A stretch of DNA of 64,000 nt from Azospirillum endophyticum (lineage in GTDB: Bacteria > Pseudomonadota > Alphaproteobacteria > Azospirillales > Azospirillaceae). Made by a program: the position numbers and the translations under genes. Positions 9,524 through 18,953 of the stretch are shown here, one piece after another. The notes under the pieces are model-generated. The model searched no databases, was not told the DNA's origin, and saw only the letters and a list, made by a program, of their open reading frames with translations. Numbering within the stretch: position 1 is the first letter of the stretch; every line of letters starts with the position of its first letter. The stretch covers positions 310,001 to 374,000 of the forward strand of contig NZ_JAENHM010000044.1 in NCBI RefSeq assembly GCF_016595245.1, given 5' to 3'.

Positions 9524-12253
9524 TCACAGCCGCTTTTCTACCTCCATCAGCACGAACAGTCCGGCGCTGGTGGCGATCATCGCCGTCCAGGCGGTGCCCC
9601 CGACGGGGGCGGTGCCGAACAGGGCCTGCAAGGGCGGCGCATAGGTGAAGCCCAGCTGCAGCGCCGTCATCAGCACGACGGACAGCCAGACCGGCCGGCT
9701 GCCGGCCAAGCCCGACAGCAGCATGGTCCAGCTTCCGCCTTGTCCGCCCAGGCCGCGGGCGCTGAGCAGGAAGAAGATCTCTCCGACCACCAGGGCATTG
9801 ACGGCGATCGTCCGCGCTTCCTCGATCCCGTCACCCTGCAGCCGGTGGAAATGGAAGAAGCCGAAGCTGGACGCCACCAGCAGCGCCAGCACCACCAGCA
9901 TCCGCCGCACCAGCCGGCCGCCGATGATCGGTTCGTCGCGCGGGCGCGGCGGACGGGCCATCACACCGGGTTCCGGCGCCTCGAAGGCCAGCGCCAGCCC
10001 GAGCGTCACCGCCGTCACCATGTTGACCCACAGGATCTGCACCGGGGTAATCGGCAGGATGGTGCCGGACAGCACGGCCAGCAGGATCACCACCGCCTGG
10101 GCGCCGTTGGTCGGCAGCATGAACAGGATCGTCTTGCGCAGATTGTCGTAGACGGTGCGCCCCTCCTCCACCGCATGGACGATCGAGGCGAAATTGTCGT
10201 CGGCCAGGACCATCGCCGCCACCTCCTTGGCCGCCTCGGTGCCGTTGCGGCCCATGGCGACGCCGATGTCGGCGCGCTTCAGCGCCGGGGCATCGTTGAC
10301 GCCGTCGCCGGTCATGGCGACGGTGTCGCCCGCCGCCTGCAGCGCCGCGACGAGGCGCAGCTTGTGCTCCGGCGTGGTGCGGGCGAAGACGCTGTTGGCC
10401 CGGGCGGCTGCGGCGAATCCGGCTTCGTCGAGCCGGTCCAGCTCTGGACCGCTGGTGACGCCGTCCGGCAGCCCGAACAGCCGTGCGATGGCGGCGGCGG
10501 TGGCGGCATGATCGCCGGTGATCATCTTCACCGTGATCCCGGCCTGCCGGCAGTCCGCGACCGCGCGCAGCGCCTCCTCCCGCGGCGGGTCGATCAGGCC
10601 GCAGAGGCCCAGCAGTTCGAGCCCCTCCTCCCCCAGATCCCCGGCGATCAATTCGGAGACGTCGACCGGCGTGCGGCGCATCGCCAGTGCCAGGACCCGC
10701 TGCCCCTGCCCTGCCAGCCCGGCGGTCAGGGCGGTCCAACGCTCCTTGTCCAGCGGCGCGGTGCCGCCCCCACGACGCTCCCGCTCGCAGAGCGCCAGCA
10801 CCCGTTCCGGCGCGCCCTTCACCAGCAGGATGCCGTGGCCGGCATGGTCGTGGTGAAGGGTCGCCATGTACTGGCGTTCGGATTCGAAGGGAAGCGCGTC
10901 GCGGCGCGGGCATCGTCCCGCTTCGGCAGCCGGGTCCAATCCCACCTTCATCGCCAGTGCCAGCAACGCGCCGTCGGTCGGGTCGCCGGCCAGCTGCCAC
11001 TCCCCGCCCGGATCGCGGTGCAGCGCTGCATCGTTGCACAGCAGGGCGGCAAGCGCCAAATCGCACAGGAGTGGCTCCCGGGCGGGATCGATCGACCGGG
11101 AGCCGCAGCGGATCTCGCCCTCCGGCGCATAGCCGCTGCCGCCGACCCGATAGGCGGCGTCGGCGGTGACGATATCGGTCACCAGCAATTCGTTGCGCGT
11201 CAGGGTGCCGGTCTTGTCGGTGCAGATGGTGCGGACGGAGCCAAGCATCTCCACGGCCGGAAGATGGCGGATGATGGCGTTGCGGCGGGCCATGCGGGTC
11301 ACGCCCACCGCCATGGTGATGGTCATCACCGCCGGCAGCCCCTCCGGGATCGCCGCCACTGCCAACCCGACCGCGCTCAGCACCATGTCCTGCCACGGTT
11401 CGCCATGGACCAGCCGGCCGAAGGCGACGGTGACCGCCGCCAGCAGAAGGATGCCGCCGGTCAGCCAGCGCCCGAACCGCGCCATCGCCACCAGCAGCGG
11501 CGTCGCCACCGGCACCACGGAGGCCAGCAGATGGCCGATGCGTCCGACCTCCGTCGCATCGCCGGTCGCCACCACGATACCGCCGCCCTGCCCCTGGACG
11601 ACCATGGTCCCGGCATAGGCCATGCCGCCGCGGTCGCCGAGCGCCGCATCGGCAGCAACGGCGGCGGCGGATTTCGCGGCGGGAACGGATTCCCCGGTCA
11701 GCGCCGCCTCCTGCACCAGCAGCCCCTTCGTCCGGTCGAGCCGGAGGTCGGCCGGAACCCGGTCGCCCGAAACCAGGAAGACGCGGTCGCCCGGCACCAG
11801 CGCCTCCGCCGTCACGGTCACGGCATGGCCGTCGCGCAGCACCATTGCCTGGGGCGACAGCAGGTTGCGGATCGCTTCCATCGCCTGTTCGGCCTTGTCC
11901 TCTTGGATGTAGCCGATCAGCGCGTTGACCAGCACGACGCCGAAGATCACGCCAGCATCCGTCCAGTGCCGCAGCAGCAGCGCGACGGTTCCGGAAGCGA
12001 GAAGCACATAGATCAACAGGTTATTGAACTGCGCCAGGAACCGCATCCAGGCCGGCTTTCGCTTCGGCGGGGTCAGCCGGTTGGGACCGAAGCGCGCCAG
12101 CCGCGCCGACGCTTCCGCGCTGTCCAGCCCCTCGGCCGGACTGTCGAGCCGTTCGGCCGCGACGGCGGCGTCCAGCGCGTGCCACGGGACGTCAGCCGGT
12201 AAAAGGGCGGCCGGCGAGGAGACGCTTGGGCCCGTGTCTGCCAGCGGTGCCAT
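9524..12253 (-). CDS. P2-type cation-transporting P-type ATPase
   Basis: A 909-residue inner-membrane cation pump of the P2 (calcium/sodium-like) class. An N-terminal cation-ATPase domain contains [15 protein letters not shown]. The actuator loop has LTGES, the M4 ion-binding motif is [10 protein letters not shown], the phosphorylated Asp is in CTDKTGTLT, and the hinge is [19 protein letters not shown] rather than a CPC motif argues against a heavy-metal P1B pump. An ATG at 12319 would add 22 residues, but it has no Shine-Dalgarno, whereas the ATG at 12253 is preceded by GGGGGAG at a good distance, so I prefer the shorter form. The transported ion is not resolved. The cytochrome gene upstream is on the same strand. 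Confidence 0.88.
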   Translation of the reverse strand: MAPLADTGPSVSSPAALLPADVPWHALDAAVAAERLDSPAEGLDSAEASARLARFGPNRLTPPKRKPAWMRFLAQFNNLLIYVLLASGTVALLLRHWTDAGVIFGVVLVNALIGYIQEDKAEQAMEAIRNLLSPQAMVLRDGHAVTVTAEALVPGDRVFLVSGDRVPADLRLDRTKGLLVQEAALTGESVPAAKSAAAVAADAALGDRGGMAYAGTMVVQGQGGGIVVATGDATEVGRIGHLLASVVPVATPLLVAMARFGRWLTGGILLLAAVTVAFGRLVHGEPWQDMVLSAVGLAVAAIPEGLPAVMTITMAVGVTRMARRNAIIRHLPAVEMLGSVRTICTDKTGTLTRNELLVTDIVTADAAYRVGGSGYAPEGEIRCGSRSIDPAREPLLCDLALAALLCNDAALHRDPGGEWQLAGDPTDGALLALAMKVGLDPAAEAGRCPRRDALPFESERQYMATLHHDHAGHGILLVKGAPERVLALCERERRGGGTAPLDKERWTALTAGLAGQGQRVLALAMRRTPVDVSELIAGDLGEEGLELLGLCGLIDPPREEALRAVADCRQAGITVKMITGDHAATAAAIARLFGLPDGVTSGPELDRLDEAGFAAAARANSVFARTTPEHKLRLVAALQAAGDTVAMTGDGVNDAPALKRADIGVAMGRNGTEAAKEVAAMVLADDNFASIVHAVEEGRTVYDNLRKTILFMLPTNGAQAVVILLAVLSGTILPITPVQILWVNMVTAVTLGLALAFEAPEPGVMARPPRPRDEPIIGGRLVRRMLVVLALLVASSFGFFHFHRLQGDGIEEARTIAVNALVVGEIFFLLSARGLGGQGGSWTMLLSGLAGSRPVWLSVVLMTALQLGFTYAPPLQALFGTAPVGGTAWTAMIATSAGLFVLMEVEKRL

Positions 12254-12462
12254 GTGATCTGCTCCCCCGGATAATCCCGCCGATGGGTCGGCGGCCGTCG
12301 GCACCCCATCAGAATACATGATTGTCTAATATATTGCCGGCTCGAATGTCGTGCGAGCAACCGTACCGGGCACCGCCACCCAAGCGCGGCCGCTCGCTCT
12401 CGTCCGTCGCACTGGCGCGGATGGCTGGCATTCGATCACCACGCCGCGGCCCGGCGCCGCAT

Positions 12463-12960
12463 TCATCCGCCGGAATGGACCTCCCGTTCGACGCGCGTCA
12501 GCAGATCGACGAAGAACGCCGTTTCCTCCGCCGTCAAGCCCAGCTTCGCATGGCGCGGCAGGAATTCGGCGACGGCACGACCGCTCTCGCGACCCAGCAG
12601 CATGCCGTCGCGGATGACCAGGGTCTCACGCGCCAGATCGGCTGCACTTTCGTGGCAGCGTCCGCACCGCTCCTTGAAGCGCGGCGACGTGGTCGCCTGG
12701 GCGAGCAGCATCTCGTACATCGGCTGCACCAGGTCCTGCGGCAGATAATGATGCCCCATGAAGACGAGAAGATCGTCCTTGTGATGGCCGCCCTCCAACC
12801 GGCCATCCCTCACGGTCAGGTATCGCCGGGCAAAATCCCCGGCATGCCGGTGGCAATCGCCACAGGTCTGTTCCCAGAATCGGTGCAGGTCGGTTGACCC
12901 GCCGGGTCCGGCCAGGAGGAGAGCGGGCGCGATGAGTGCCAGTGCCAGAACCGTTCTCAT
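12463..12960 (-). CDS. Di-haem c-type cytochrome with internal duplication
   Basis: A 165-residue exported protein. The start at 12960 is chosen because AGGAG precedes it and the product then begins with a signal peptide (MRTVLALALIAPALLLAG). Two CxxCH haem motifs are visible, CGDCH (about residue 33) and CGRCH (about residue 99). The stretch from each haem site onward is similar (CGDCHRHAGDFARRYLTVRD versus CGRCHESAADLARETLVIRD), so the gene looks like a tandem duplication of one module. Function is unknown; an electron carrier in the periplasm is the safe reading. It lies upstream of the cation ATPase on the same strand and divergent from the DUF305 gene. Confidence 0.75.
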   Translation of the reverse strand: MRTVLALALIAPALLLAGPGGSTDLHRFWEQTCGDCHRHAGDFARRYLTVRDGRLEGGHHKDDLLVFMGHHYLPQDLVQPMYEMLLAQATTSPRFKERCGRCHESAADLARETLVIRDGMLLGRESGRAVAEFLPRHAKLGLTAEETAFFVDLLTRVEREVHSGG

Positions 12961-13273
12961 GCTGCATCTCCTTGAGAAGCAACGCATCAGCGGCAACAAG
13001 CAGCCAGCCGGCGCAGGTGTGCCGCGGCTGCATGGCATCGACCAGCATGCCATGTTTCCCCGTCGGACGATATTCACCCCTCCGCCGAAAGGAGCCGGCG
13101 AATGGTGCGCGAACCCTGCCCGGATGGGCGGGTGCGGGCATCGGCGGAACCTCCGACGGTGCGCGCTGTTTATTAGTAATTACTTATGTCATGCGTTAAC
13201 GTGGCCGCCAAGCCGTCGCCGCATCGATCGCGGAAATCCGCGGACCGGCCCGGCCCAACAGGAGGAACGCACC
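12961..13273. promoter_or_regulatory. Divergent promoter region of cytochrome c and DUF305 genes, with AT-rich palindrome
   Basis: This 313-base gap separates two divergent genes for exported proteins. Near its DUF305 end is a conspicuously AT-rich island with the perfect 10-bp palindrome AGTAATTACT at 13175-13184 inside TTAGTAATTACTTA. It could be the operator of a dimeric regulator (TetR or MarR type) or part of a promoter. An open frame runs through part of the gap upstream of the DUF305 start, but it resembles nothing and lacks a ribosome site. Confidence 0.4.
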
Positions 13274-13759
13274 ATGAAAGCTCAGCGAGTCCGCAGCATC
13301 GTCGCCCCATTGGCCCTGACAGTGATGCTGATCGCCGGAAGCGCGACGGCCCAGCAGTCCCCGCCGGCTTCACAAGGCCCGACCACCGCCCCGGCCGGCG
13401 GTCCCGATATGGACGCAAGCCAGGGCATGAAGCCGGGGCAAGGAATGCACCATGCCGGAACACGGGCTCGGAACATGGCCAAGGATCCGGCTTCCCGCGC
13501 CTATATGCAAAGCATGCGGACGATGAACCAGGACATGCGCGGCAAGCCGATGACCGGCGACGCCGACCGTGATTTCGCGCAGATGATGGCCCCTCATCAC
13601 CAGGGAGCCATCGACATGGCCCGTGTCGAGCTTCAATACGGCAAGGATCCCGATTTGAAGGCCATGGCTCAGAAGCTGATCGACGACCAGTCGAAGGAGA
13701 TCCGGCAGCTTCAGGATTGGTTGAAGCAGCATCCGGCCAAGCCCACGGACGGCAGATAA
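13274..13759 (+). CDS. DUF305 exported protein
   Basis: A 161-residue protein with a signal peptide ending around SATA-QQ. The C-terminal half is a DUF305 domain, recognised by MMAPHHQGAIDMARVEL followed by the helical DPDLKAMAQKLIDDQSKEI. DUF305 proteins such as CopM are periplasmic and several bind copper; the paired His of APHHQGAIDM and a Met-rich middle region (GMKPGQGMHHAG, MQSMRTMNQDM) fit a metal-binding role here. The ATG at 13274 follows GGAGGAA at 13261-13267. Its role next to a cytochrome c and a cation ATPase may be metal handling, which is inference. Confidence 0.8.
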   Translation: MKAQRVRSIVAPLALTVMLIAGSATAQQSPPASQGPTTAPAGGPDMDASQGMKPGQGMHHAGTRARNMAKDPASRAYMQSMRTMNQDMRGKPMTGDADRDFAQMMAPHHQGAIDMARVELQYGKDPDLKAMAQKLIDDQSKEIRQLQDWLKQHPAKPTDGR

Positions 13760-13790
13760 CCGCCGGCGATCATGATGCCGTAGCCCGCCC

Positions 13791-15659
13791 GTGATCCTTC
13801 GGGCTATGCTGGCGATTATGCGGAAGTGGCTGATTGTTTCCTGTGTCGCGCTGACCTGCGCGTCGACCGCGCGGGCGGAGCCGGACACGGTGCGCGTCGG
13901 CGTGCTCGCCTATCGCGGGTCGGAGCGGGCCGCCCGCGACTGGGAGCCGACGCTGGCCTATCTGGAGCGCGCGATCCCCGGCCACCGCTTCGTCATGCAA
14001 CCGCTCGACCTTGCCGGCATGGTGCTGGCCGTCGCCGACCGGCAGGTCGATTTCGTCATCACCAACCCCGGCAGCTACGTCACGCTGGAGGCGCGCTTCG
14101 CGGTGACGCGGATCGCCACGCTGGAGTCGGGCTCGCCCGACGTTCCGATCGCCGCGGTCGGATCGACCATCATCCGCCGCGCCGACCGGACGGACATCCG
14201 CGGGCTGGCCGACCTGAAGGGCAAGCGGCTGGCGGTGGTCTCGACCGACGCCTTCGGCGGCTTCCAGATCGCGTGGCGCGAGATGGAGGAGGCCGGCATC
14301 CGTCCCTTCACCGATCTGGCGGAGCTGACGACGACGGGCTTTCCGATGGAAAGCGTGGTGGCGGCGGTGCGCAGCGGCGGCGCCGACGCCGGGGTGCTGC
14401 GCGCCTGCCTGCTGGAGGAAATGACGGCACAGGGCCGCGTCGCGCCGGACGAATTCGCCGTGGTCGGGGAAAAGCTGCCGACCGACCTGCCCTGCCGGGT
14501 CTCGTCTAGGCTCTATCCCGACTGGCCCTTCGCCCGGCTGGCGCACACGCCGCGCGACCTGGCCCGCCGGGTCGCCGCGGCGCTATTGACCATGCCGGCG
14601 GCGGACGGGCAGATGGCCGACGGGCCGAGCTGGACCGCCTCGCTCGACTACACCTCGGTGCATGAGCTGTTCCGCAAGCTGCACATCGGCCCCTATCCGA
14701 AGACTCCGCCGACCCTGGAGGAGGTTCTGCGCCGGAACTGGCACTGGCTGGTGGTCGCGGCGGCGGCGGTGCTGTGGTGGATCGTCCACGCCGCCCGCGT
14801 CGAGGTTCTCGTCCGCCGCCGCACCGGCGAACTCGAACGTGAGATCGCCGAGCGCGAACGCGCCGAAGCCATCGCCGTCCGCCTGCGCGAGGAGCGCGAC
14901 CAGCTCTCCCGCCTCGGCATCGTCGGCGAGATGGCCAGCAACATCGCCCATGAACTGAACCAGCCGCTGGCGGCGATCGGCAATTTCGCCGGCGGCATGA
15001 CCCGCCTCCTGGACACGCCGTCGCCCGACCTCGCGATGCTGCGATCCGGTGCCCGATCGGTGGCGGAACAGGCCGAGCGGGCCGCCGCGATCATCCAGCG
15101 CACCCGCGGCTTCGTCAGCCGCCGCGGCGCCCAGCGCTCCACGCTGTCGGTCAACGCCGTGGTGGCGGAGACACTGTCGCTGTTCGGCGCACCGCCGGAG
15201 TCCGGGCTGTCCATCACGGCGGAGCCGGGCGACGGGCTTCCCCCGGTCAAGGCCGACAAGGTGGAGCTTCAGCAAGTGCTGCTGAACCTGCTGCAGAATG
15301 CCGTGGATGCGACGCGGAGCGGAGGGAACGGCGACATCGTGGTGCGAACCGGGCTGTCCGCCGGCATGGTGATGATCGAGGTGCGCGATCCCGGTCCCGG
15401 CGCCCCGGAGGAGTCGAGGCGGCGGATGTTCGAGCCCTTCTTCACCACGAAGCCAGGGGGCCTCGGCCTCGGCCTGTCGATCTGCCGCACCATCGTCGAG
15501 CGCCATGGCGGCCGCATCTGGGCGGTGCCGGGGGCGCCGCACGGGCTGGCCGTCCGCTTCATCCTGCCGCCCGTGGCAGGGGATAGCCCTGGGAACGGCA
15601 GTGGGGACAATCCCGGGAGCGCCGTCCCGTCATCGCCCGTTCAGGAGATCGACACATGA
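13791..15659 (+). CDS. TtrS-like sensor histidine kinase with periplasmic PhnD-type domain
   Basis: A membrane sensor kinase of up to 622 residues. After a signal sequence, residues about 33-290 form a PhnD/phosphonate-binding-like periplasmic domain (VRVGVLAYRGSERA, FVITNPGSYVTLE, GLADLKGKRLAVVS). A single membrane segment follows (HWLVVAAAAVLWWIVHA), then a coiled linker, an H-box (NIAHELNQPLAAIGNF) and an ATPase domain (LLNLLQNAVDA, GLGLGLSICRTIVERHGG). This architecture is that of TtrS, the tetrathionate/thiosulfate sensor. The start is uncertain: GTG 13791, ATG 13806 and ATG 13818 are all in frame and all leave the signal peptide. The next gene, its response regulator, overlaps by four bases. 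Confidence 0.85.
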   Translation: MILRAMLAIMRKWLIVSCVALTCASTARAEPDTVRVGVLAYRGSERAARDWEPTLAYLERAIPGHRFVMQPLDLAGMVLAVADRQVDFVITNPGSYVTLEARFAVTRIATLESGSPDVPIAAVGSTIIRRADRTDIRGLADLKGKRLAVVSTDAFGGFQIAWREMEEAGIRPFTDLAELTTTGFPMESVVAAVRSGGADAGVLRACLLEEMTAQGRVAPDEFAVVGEKLPTDLPCRVSSRLYPDWPFARLAHTPRDLARRVAAALLTMPAADGQMADGPSWTASLDYTSVHELFRKLHIGPYPKTPPTLEEVLRRNWHWLVVAAAAVLWWIVHAARVEVLVRRRTGELEREIAERERAEAIAVRLREERDQLSRLGIVGEMASNIAHELNQPLAAIGNFAGGMTRLLDTPSPDLAMLRSGARSVAEQAERAAAIIQRTRGFVSRRGAQRSTLSVNAVVAETLSLFGAPPESGLSITAEPGDGLPPVKADKVELQQVLLNLLQNAVDATRSGGNGDIVVRTGLSAGMVMIEVRDPGPGAPEESRRRMFEPFFTTKPGGLGLGLSICRTIVERHGGRIWAVPGAPHGLAVRFILPPVAGDSPGNGSGDNPGSAVPSSPVQEIDT

Positions 15660-16270
15660 CCGAGTCACCATTGGTTCTGGTGGTGGACGACGACGAGGCG
15701 ATGCGCAGTTCGGTCCAGTATCTGCTGGCGTCCATGGGCATCGCCTGCGAAAGCTACGCGTCGGCCGAAGCCTTCCTCGCCTCGCCGCACCTGCGCCCGC
15801 CGCTGCGGCCCGGCTGCCTCCTGCTCGACGTCCGCATGCCCGGCATGAGCGGGATCGAGCTGCTGCGCCACCTGAAGGAGCGCGGGTGCAAACGTCCGGT
15901 CATCATGGTCAGCGGCCATGGCGACGTGCCGCTGGCCGTCGCCGCGCTGAAGGGCGGGGCCGAGGACTTCATCGAAAAGCCCTGGAAGGACCAGGCTCTG
16001 CTCGACGCGGTCAACGCCGCCATCCGCAAGAGCCGCGAGGTGCTGGCGCGCAGCGCCGGGCGCGAGGCGGTGGAGGCCCGGTTGGCTCAGCTGAGCCGCC
16101 GGGAACGCGAGGTGCTGGCCCTGGTTCTCGACGGCCGGCAGAACAAGGAGATCGCGACGGCGCTGTCGATCTCGGTCAAGACCGTCGAGGGTCATCGCCA
16201 GATGGTGATGGAGAAGATGGGGACCCGATCCGTCGCCGAACTGGCGCGGCTGGCGCTCATTCCCGAATGA
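15656..16270 (+). CDS. TtrR-like LuxR/FixJ-family response regulator
   Basis: A 204-residue two-component regulator. The receiver domain has the acidic pocket DDDE at residues 11-14, the phosphoacceptor Asp at about residue 58 in LLLDVRMPGMSG, and the conserved Lys in FIEKPW. The C-terminal LuxR-type HTH is LSRREREVLALVLDG then NKEIATALSISVKTVEGHR. It overlaps the kinase stop by four bases and is its cognate partner. The targets may include the sox operon 2.8 kb downstream, since no tetrathionate reductase genes lie nearby; that is inference. Confidence 0.88.
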   Translation: MTESPLVLVVDDDEAMRSSVQYLLASMGIACESYASAEAFLASPHLRPPLRPGCLLLDVRMPGMSGIELLRHLKERGCKRPVIMVSGHGDVPLAVAALKGGAEDFIEKPWKDQALLDAVNAAIRKSREVLARSAGREAVEARLAQLSRREREVLALVLDGRQNKEIATALSISVKTVEGHRQMVMEKMGTRSVAELARLALIPE

Positions 16271-16300
16271 CCGGGTCTGACGGGGCCGCGGCAGGCCGTC

Positions 16301-17266
16301 TCACGCGGTGCCGACCAGTTCCTCGCTCTTCGTCCAGAGCCGCTGCGCCCTGTCCCCATCCAGGGCATAGGATCGCACGCCGTCGGCGAACGGATTGGGG
16401 GTGTCGTTGACGGTCGCGATCGCGACATCCTCGAGATACTTGCCGCCGATCACGTCCTTGTCGGCGACGACCGCCGCCCACACCGTCGTTGCGGCGGCCT
16501 GCCCGATGTCCTTCAGTTCCGCCGGCGGAAGCCCCGCCTCGGCACGAGCGTCGGCCACCGTCGCGAACAGGCCCTGCAGGTCTCCCTCGGAAAAATGGCG
16601 GGGGAGGTTGGTGAGGCTGTTCCCGGGCATCACCGACGCGGCACGGATCCCGCGCCGCCGATGCCGACGATCGAATTCGACGGCGAACAAGGCGTTGGCG
16701 GTCTTCGACCGGCCATAAGCCAGGAAGGGTTCATACGCCTGCCGCTCGAAATTGGGGTCCTCGAGGTCGACATCGGCCACGCGATGGGCCTGGGACGACA
16801 GCACCACCAAGCGTCCACCGTCGACAAGCAGCGGCTCGATTCGGGTGAGGAGAGCAAAATGACCGAGGTGATTGGTCCCGAACTGAGTTTCGAAGCCGTC
16901 GACCGTTCTTCCTTCAGGCGTCGCCATTATCCCGGCGTTGGCAATGATGGCATCGAAACGGCGGCCGTCCGCCAGCAGCTTCTCCGCAGCGGAGCGCACG
17001 CTTTGCAATGACGCGAGATCGAGTTCGATCAATTCGAGGCTGCCGCCGCCCTGCGAGGCGGCATCGCGGACCTGTGCCGTGGCGGCCTCCGCCTTGGCCG
17101 GGTCCTTGACCGTACCGACGATGCCGGCGCCGCGTGCCGCCAGGGCACGGGCGGTTTCCCGGCCGATGCCCGATGCCGTCCCCGTCACCAGAAAGCGCTT
17201 TCCCTTGAGATCGACACCGGCGAGAACCTCGTCGGCGGTCGACTTGGCGCCAAAGCTGTTGGTCAT
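16301..17266 (-). CDS. Short-chain dehydrogenase (retinol-dehydrogenase/WWOX-like SDR)
   Basis: A 321-residue SDR. It has TGTASGIGRETA as the nucleotide-binding loop, NAGIMATPEG for the NAG motif and YGRSKTAN as the catalytic Tyr/Lys, with IGRETARALAARGA and FETQFGTNHLGHFALL characteristic of the long-tailed retinol-dehydrogenase-like subgroup. The start at 17266 is preceded by AGGACAGGAA, whereas the longer frame to 17305 has no ribosome site. It follows the second SDR on the same strand, 66 bases apart, likely in one transcript under the divergent TetR gene. The substrate is unknown. Confidence 0.82.
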   Translation of the reverse strand: MTNSFGAKSTADEVLAGVDLKGKRFLVTGTASGIGRETARALAARGAGIVGTVKDPAKAEAATAQVRDAASQGGGSLELIELDLASLQSVRSAAEKLLADGRRFDAIIANAGIMATPEGRTVDGFETQFGTNHLGHFALLTRIEPLLVDGGRLVVLSSQAHRVADVDLEDPNFERQAYEPFLAYGRSKTANALFAVEFDRRHRRRGIRAASVMPGNSLTNLPRHFSEGDLQGLFATVADARAEAGLPPAELKDIGQAAATTVWAAVVADKDVIGGKYLEDVAIATVNDTPNPFADGVRSYALDGDRAQRLWTKSEELVGTA

Positions 17267-17332
17267 TTCCTGTCCTAACCTGTTGGGATGGTGATCGCCG
17301 ATCACTGCGTTGCGTGTGACGGCCTTGCGTGG

Positions 17333-18100
17333 TCAGATGCCGAGGCCGCCCGCCACGTCGATGACGCCGCCGGTCATGTACCCGGCATCCGGCCCCGCCA
17401 GGAAGCAGACGACTGCCGCCACTTCCCCGACCGTCGCGATCCGGCGGATGGGGTGGAGATCCAGGAAGGCATCCGGAGCATTCGTGTTGCCGAAGACTTC
17501 CGCCATCATGTCGGTCGGCATGGCGCCGGGCTGGACGACGTTGACGGTGATGCCGCGTGGGCCGAGGTCGCGCGCGGCTCCCTTCGCATAGCCGTTGATG
17601 GCCGCTTTCGTTCCCACATAGTCGGCAACCCCCGGTACCAGGGAACGGGTGCCGTTGAGGGAGCCGATGAAAACGATCCGCCCACCGTCGGAAAGTACCG
17701 CCGCCGCCGCGCGGGTGGTCGCCACCGCACCCATGACGTTGATCTGCCACTGACGGTCGAGTGGCGCCGTGTCGAGATCGGGATCCCCGAGCAACTGGCC
17801 CTTGGCGACGATCGCAGCGTTGTTGACGAGGATGTCGAGCTTGCCCAACTGCGCGACAACCCTCTCGACAAGAGGCTTGGCGGCTGCCGTGTCCGCCTGA
17901 TCGCTCTGGATCGCGAGGGCGCGCACGCCCTTCGCCTTCAGTTTCCCGACGACCGCCTCGGCCTTGCCGGCGGAGGCGACATAGCTGATTGCGACGTCCG
18001 CTCCACGGTCGGCAAGCGCCTCGGCAATCGCCGCGCCAAGCCCGCGGGAGCCGCCGGTGACGAGCGCGACCTTCCCCTTCAAATCATCCGACATGCCCAT
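17333..18100 (-). CDS. FabG-like short-chain dehydrogenase/reductase
   Basis: A 255-residue classical SDR. Motifs are TGGSRGLG (residues 16-23), NNAAIV for the NAG position, FIGSLNGTR for the catalytic Ser and YVGTKAAINGYAKG for the Tyr-x3-Lys pair. It resembles 3-oxoacyl-ACP reductase-like enzymes that TetR regulators often control. Two Met codons begin the frame (MGMSDD); the first is preceded by GAGGGG. It is the promoter-proximal gene facing the TetR gene, with the operator copies in between. The natural substrate is not evident. Confidence 0.85.
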   Translation of the reverse strand: MGMSDDLKGKVALVTGGSRGLGAAIAEALADRGADVAISYVASAGKAEAVVGKLKAKGVRALAIQSDQADTAAAKPLVERVVAQLGKLDILVNNAAIVAKGQLLGDPDLDTAPLDRQWQINVMGAVATTRAAAAVLSDGGRIVFIGSLNGTRSLVPGVADYVGTKAAINGYAKGAARDLGPRGITVNVVQPGAMPTDMMAEVFGNTNAPDAFLDLHPIRRIATVGEVAAVVCFLAGPDAGYMTGGVIDVAGGLGI

Positions 18101-18163
18101 ATCCCCTCTCGAGTGGTCCGGCGCGCCACGGCGGACCTGCCGCCGCCGACGAGACGATAATCA

Positions 18164-18192
18164 GTAACGATCGTTACGATAACGATCGTTAC
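18164..18192. promoter_or_regulatory. Tandem palindromic operator (two copies) for the TetR regulator
   Basis: Two palindromes lie back to back between the divergent SDR and TetR genes: GTAACGATCGTTAC at 18164-18177 (perfect, 14 bp) and TAACGATCGTTA at 18180-18191 (perfect, 12 bp). Their centres are 15 bases apart. A third, slightly imperfect copy follows at 18223-18236. The symmetry and position are those of a TetR-family operator controlling both directions. This region is also markedly AT-rich compared with its surroundings. Confidence 0.8.
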
Positions 18193-18222
18193 AAAATCTG
18201 GACGCGGGCCGTCAAGCATATT

Positions 18223-18236
18223 ATAATGATCGTTAT
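18223..18236. promoter_or_regulatory. Third copy of TetR operator palindrome
   Basis: ATAATGATCGTTAT is a near-perfect palindrome with the same core (TAAyGATCGTTA) as the two copies at 18164-18192. It lies 22 bases before the TetR start codon, where a bound repressor would block the regulator's own transcription. Confidence 0.7.
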
Positions 18237-18257
18237 CAAAATTGCGGGGATGACCGG

Positions 18258-18884
18258 ATGGGCCGCCATCGCGAGATCGACGTGGAAAAGGTTCTCGACG
18301 CCGCCCTGTCCGTCTTCTGGCGGAAGGGGTACGAGGGCACGAGCTACGCGGATCTGGTCGAAGCGGCCGGCGTGGAGCGGCCTGCCTTCTATTCCGCCTT
18401 CGGCAACAAGGAGGCACTCTTCCGCAAGGTGCTGGCGCGCTACGACGAGCTGTATCTGGACTATATCCCGGAGGCGCTTCAGCTCCCGACGGCGCGCGAG
18501 GTCGCTGCCCATATCCTGCGCAAGGCCGTCGAGCACAACACGCGCTACCCCGACCGGATGGGGTGTCTGGGCATCAACGGGGCGGTCGCGGCCTCGGATG
18601 AGGCGGAGCCCATACGGCAAATGCTGGCCGAGTTCCGGGCCGCCGGTCGGGAGCGGCTTCGCGAGCGCTTCGAACGGGCAAAGGCGGAAGGCGACCTTCC
18701 GAGGACGGCCAAACCCGATGCGCTGGCGGCCTTCGTGATGACGATCACCCAAGGCATCGCGGTCCAGGCCAAAGCCGGGATGAGCCGCGAGTTGCTGGAG
18801 GAGGTGGCGGAGCAGGCGCTGGACTCATGGCCCGCCGGTCGCCGGTCGCGTTCCGGAAAATCCCCGACACAAGCCTCGGGTTGA
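18258..18884 (+). CDS. TetR-family transcriptional regulator
   Basis: A 208-residue regulator. The N-terminal HTH is visible as VLDAALSVFWRKGYEGTSYADLVEAAGVERPAFYSAFGNKEALF in its usual pattern (residues 9-50), followed by a helical ligand domain of the AcrR/NemR style (HPIRxMGCLGING-like segment at YPDRMGCLGINGAVAA). It is divergent from two SDR genes; three palindromes in the gap are the likely binding sites, so it probably represses itself and the SDR pair, perhaps in response to an electrophile. The inducer is inferred only from family habit. Confidence 0.87.
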   Translation: MGRHREIDVEKVLDAALSVFWRKGYEGTSYADLVEAAGVERPAFYSAFGNKEALFRKVLARYDELYLDYIPEALQLPTAREVAAHILRKAVEHNTRYPDRMGCLGINGAVAASDEAEPIRQMLAEFRAAGRERLRERFERAKAEGDLPRTAKPDALAAFVMTITQGIAVQAKAGMSRELLEEVAEQALDSWPAGRRSRSGKSPTQASG

Positions 18885-18953
18885 CCGGCAATCGGGCTGG
18901 CAGACCGCCTCCCCCAAATCCGGGGACCATGCCGGAGCTGCGCGCCGTCCGAA

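Noticed and set aside
9740..12202. Long open frame of 820 codons on the plus strand opposite the cation ATPase
   Set aside because: It is the complementary shadow of a well-supported P-type ATPase; its Gln/His/Arg-rich translation has no recognisable domain and no ribosome site.
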